Assembly: GCA_003565575.1 (NCBI GenBank) | Contig: PXBV01000279.1 | Span: forward strand, 1-5,303 | From: Psychroflexus sp. | Lineage (GTDB): Bacteria; Bacteroidota; Bacteroidia; Flavobacteriales; Flavobacteriaceae | DNA length: 5,303 bases | Direction of reading: 5' to 3' | In this document: positions 4,350 through 5,303 of the stretch, in pieces | Layout of the letters: every line of letters starts with the position of its first letter | Position numbering within the stretch: position 1 is the first letter of the stretch | Made by a program: the position numbers and the translations under genes | The notes under the pieces: generated by a model | Told to the model about the DNA's origin: nothing | Database searches by the model: none | What the model saw: the letters and a program-made list of their open reading frames with translations, nothing else

Positions 4350-5102
4350 TTATTTGTAGAGTTTCAATTTTTCTTTGGTAAACTGGCTTAACACCAATTT
4401 ACCGCTAATTTTTGCGCGCTCTTTCAGGAGTTGGCCCCAATCTTGGGTGCCTCTCCAAAACATTTGCTTGACCTGTTTTACCGCATCTGGATTGTATTCA
4501 CAAATATTTTTGGCTAAGTCTGATACGGCAATGTCTAGCTCTTCTGTAGTTTCAAAAACTTTGGTGTACAGGCCTTTGTCTTGTGCCCACTCTGCAGAGT
4601 AAAATGAGTTGGCGTCTATAGTTAACTGCGAGGTAGCGCTAAGGCCGAGCTTGCGTTCAACCGCAGGCTCAATCACAAAAGGACCAATACCGATAGTTAG
4701 CTCACTGAGTTTGATAGCAGCAAAGTGTGTGGCCATGCAATAATCTGCAGCTGCTGCCAATCCTACTCCTCCACCTACGGTTTTGCCTTGCACTCGACCA
4801 ATTATAAATTTGGGACAGGTCCGCATGGCGTTAATCACATTAGCAAATCCGCTAAAGAATTCTTCACCGGCTTGTTCATCATCAATAGAAATTAATTCTT
4901 TGAAACTTGCCCCCGCGCAGAATGTACGATTGCCTCCAGATTTCAAAACAATGACCAGAACCTCATCGTCATTCCCAGCTTTGGTAATGGCTTGAGCTAA
5001 TTCTGTTAACATTTGGGAAGGTAGTGAATTGTGCGCTGGGTGAAAAAACTCGATGGTAGCAATTTTATTTTGTATGTCTTTTTTTACATAGGATTGGTCC
5101 AT
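4350..5102 (-). CDS. Crotonase-fold enoyl-CoA hydratase/isomerase family protein
   Basis: This 250-residue protein belongs to the crotonase superfamily, cytosolic enzymes that act on acyl-CoA thioesters (hydration, or double-bond isomerisation) through an oxyanion hole. Visible features are an N-terminal beta-rich part (IQNKIATIEFFHPAHNSL, 10-27), the first oxyanion-hole and CoA-binding motif FCAGASFKEL (61-70), the second motif VGGGVGLAAAADYCMAT (109-125), and KLSELTIGIGPFVIEPA (131-147). The C-terminal helices (AEWAQDKGL onwards) are typical. Length is normal. Of the two glutamates used by classic hydratases, the one in GGGxE is replaced by Gly114, while the second appears to be Glu134 in LSEL. 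A single acid is seen in PaaG-like isomerases and some other branches, so an isomerase or specialised lyase role is as likely as hydration. The substrate cannot be told: no pathway neighbours are present. ATG at 5102-5100 fits the family start. Confidence 0.88.
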   Translation of the reverse strand: MDQSYVKKDIQNKIATIEFFHPAHNSLPSQMLTELAQAITKAGNDDEVLVIVLKSGGNRTFCAGASFKELISIDDEQAGEEFFSGFANVINAMRTCPKFIIGRVQGKTVGGGVGLAAAADYCMATHFAAIKLSELTIGIGPFVIEPAVERKLGLSATSQLTIDANSFYSAEWAQDKGLYTKVFETTEELDIAVSDLAKNICEYNPDAVKQVKQMFWRGTQDWGQLLKERAKISGKLVLSQFTKEKLKLYK

Positions 5103-5244
5103 AAACGTATTTGTATTTTAAAAACGGTTAAGAATGTAGTTTTCAAAATTACAGATATTCGCCTGAAAAAAAGTTAGTTTTGATGTAATTTAGCCCGTAA
5201 AATTCCTCCAACTAAAAACCAATAAGATAATTTTAAAGAAAAAA
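5103..5244. other. Divergent intergenic region
   Basis: This 142-bp spacer must carry the promoter of the crotonase gene (minus) and probably that of the exported protein starting at its right edge (plus). TTTTG stretches occur on both strands, but no pair of boxes with the Bacteroidota spacing is convincing. Confidence 0.35.
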
Positions 5245-5303
5245 TTGAAAATCAAGTTGATCCTACTACATATTTTGTTTTTGTTTACTACTGTTGCTAG
5301 CGC
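5245..5303 (+). CDS. 5' end of a probable exported protein (signal peptide only)
   Basis: An open frame running off the window encodes, from TTG 5245, KIKLILLHILFLFTTVAS: a short basic start, a hydrophobic core of about 12 residues and the beginning of a small-residue cleavage site (V-A-S, then a codon starting GC, which is Ala). This is the layout of a Sec signal peptide. The same frame upstream (back to the TAG at 5191) has no ATG or GTG. The start would be TTG 5245 or possibly the ATT at 5230, giving a more basic ILKKKLKIK start. The mature protein is outside the window, so no function can be given. Confidence 0.5.
   Translation, partial: MKIKLILLHILFLFTTVAS

Noticed and set aside
1..5303. 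CRISPR array, tRNA, rRNA or intact insertion sequence
   Set aside because: No regularly spaced repeats, no cloverleaf-like segments and no transposase were seen on either strand; the only mobile element is the intron remnant.

Overview
The window looks like a low-GC Bacteroidota chromosome, most likely a marine-type member of the Flavobacteriaceae. The basis is the AT-rich spacers, the near absence of Shine-Dalgarno sequences, a promoter resembling the Bacteroidota TTTG / TAnnTTTG type, and the protein flavour of NhaA, MazEF and the crotonase. It is an accessory-looking stretch: intact housekeeping or stress genes are separated by decayed genes, a dying mobile element and short palindromic repeats.

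Layout. 1-237 (+) is the 3' end of a large carbohydrate-active enzyme, probably of the GH94 phosphorylase / cyclic glucan synthase type. 486-918 (+) is a broken gene for a small DUF3887/NTF2-like protein, interrupted by a one-base frameshift and a nonsense codon. A nested hairpin at 961-1018 follows it. 1284-1855 (+) is a complete type II toxin-antitoxin operon, mazE-mazF, with a 10-bp gene overlap, a recognisable promoter and palindromes where an autorepressor would bind. 1897 to about 2337 (-) is the 3' remnant of a group II intron: the C-terminus of its reverse transcriptase/maturase in pieces, then RNA domains V and VI, with several small insertions. 2438-3769 (-) is nhaA, a full-length Na+/H+ antiporter. 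3770-4349 has no protein gene; its left end holds palindromes upstream of nhaA, and 4071-4250 holds a strongly self-complementary element that I read as a structured RNA. 4350-5102 (-) is a crotonase-fold enoyl-CoA hydratase/isomerase. 5245-5303 (+) is probably the signal peptide of an exported protein running off the window.

The genes do not form one pathway. mazEF is a self-contained module. nhaA and the crotonase are each monocistronic on the minus strand. The most interesting thread is the set of short palindromes (CCCGA...TCGGG twice, and a CCTTCGA...CTCAGG element). Two lie within the decaying intron, and one lies in frame within mazF, where it appears to lengthen a loop of the toxin. 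Together with the structured RNA at 4071-4250, these are the parts of the window that known gene families do not explain.
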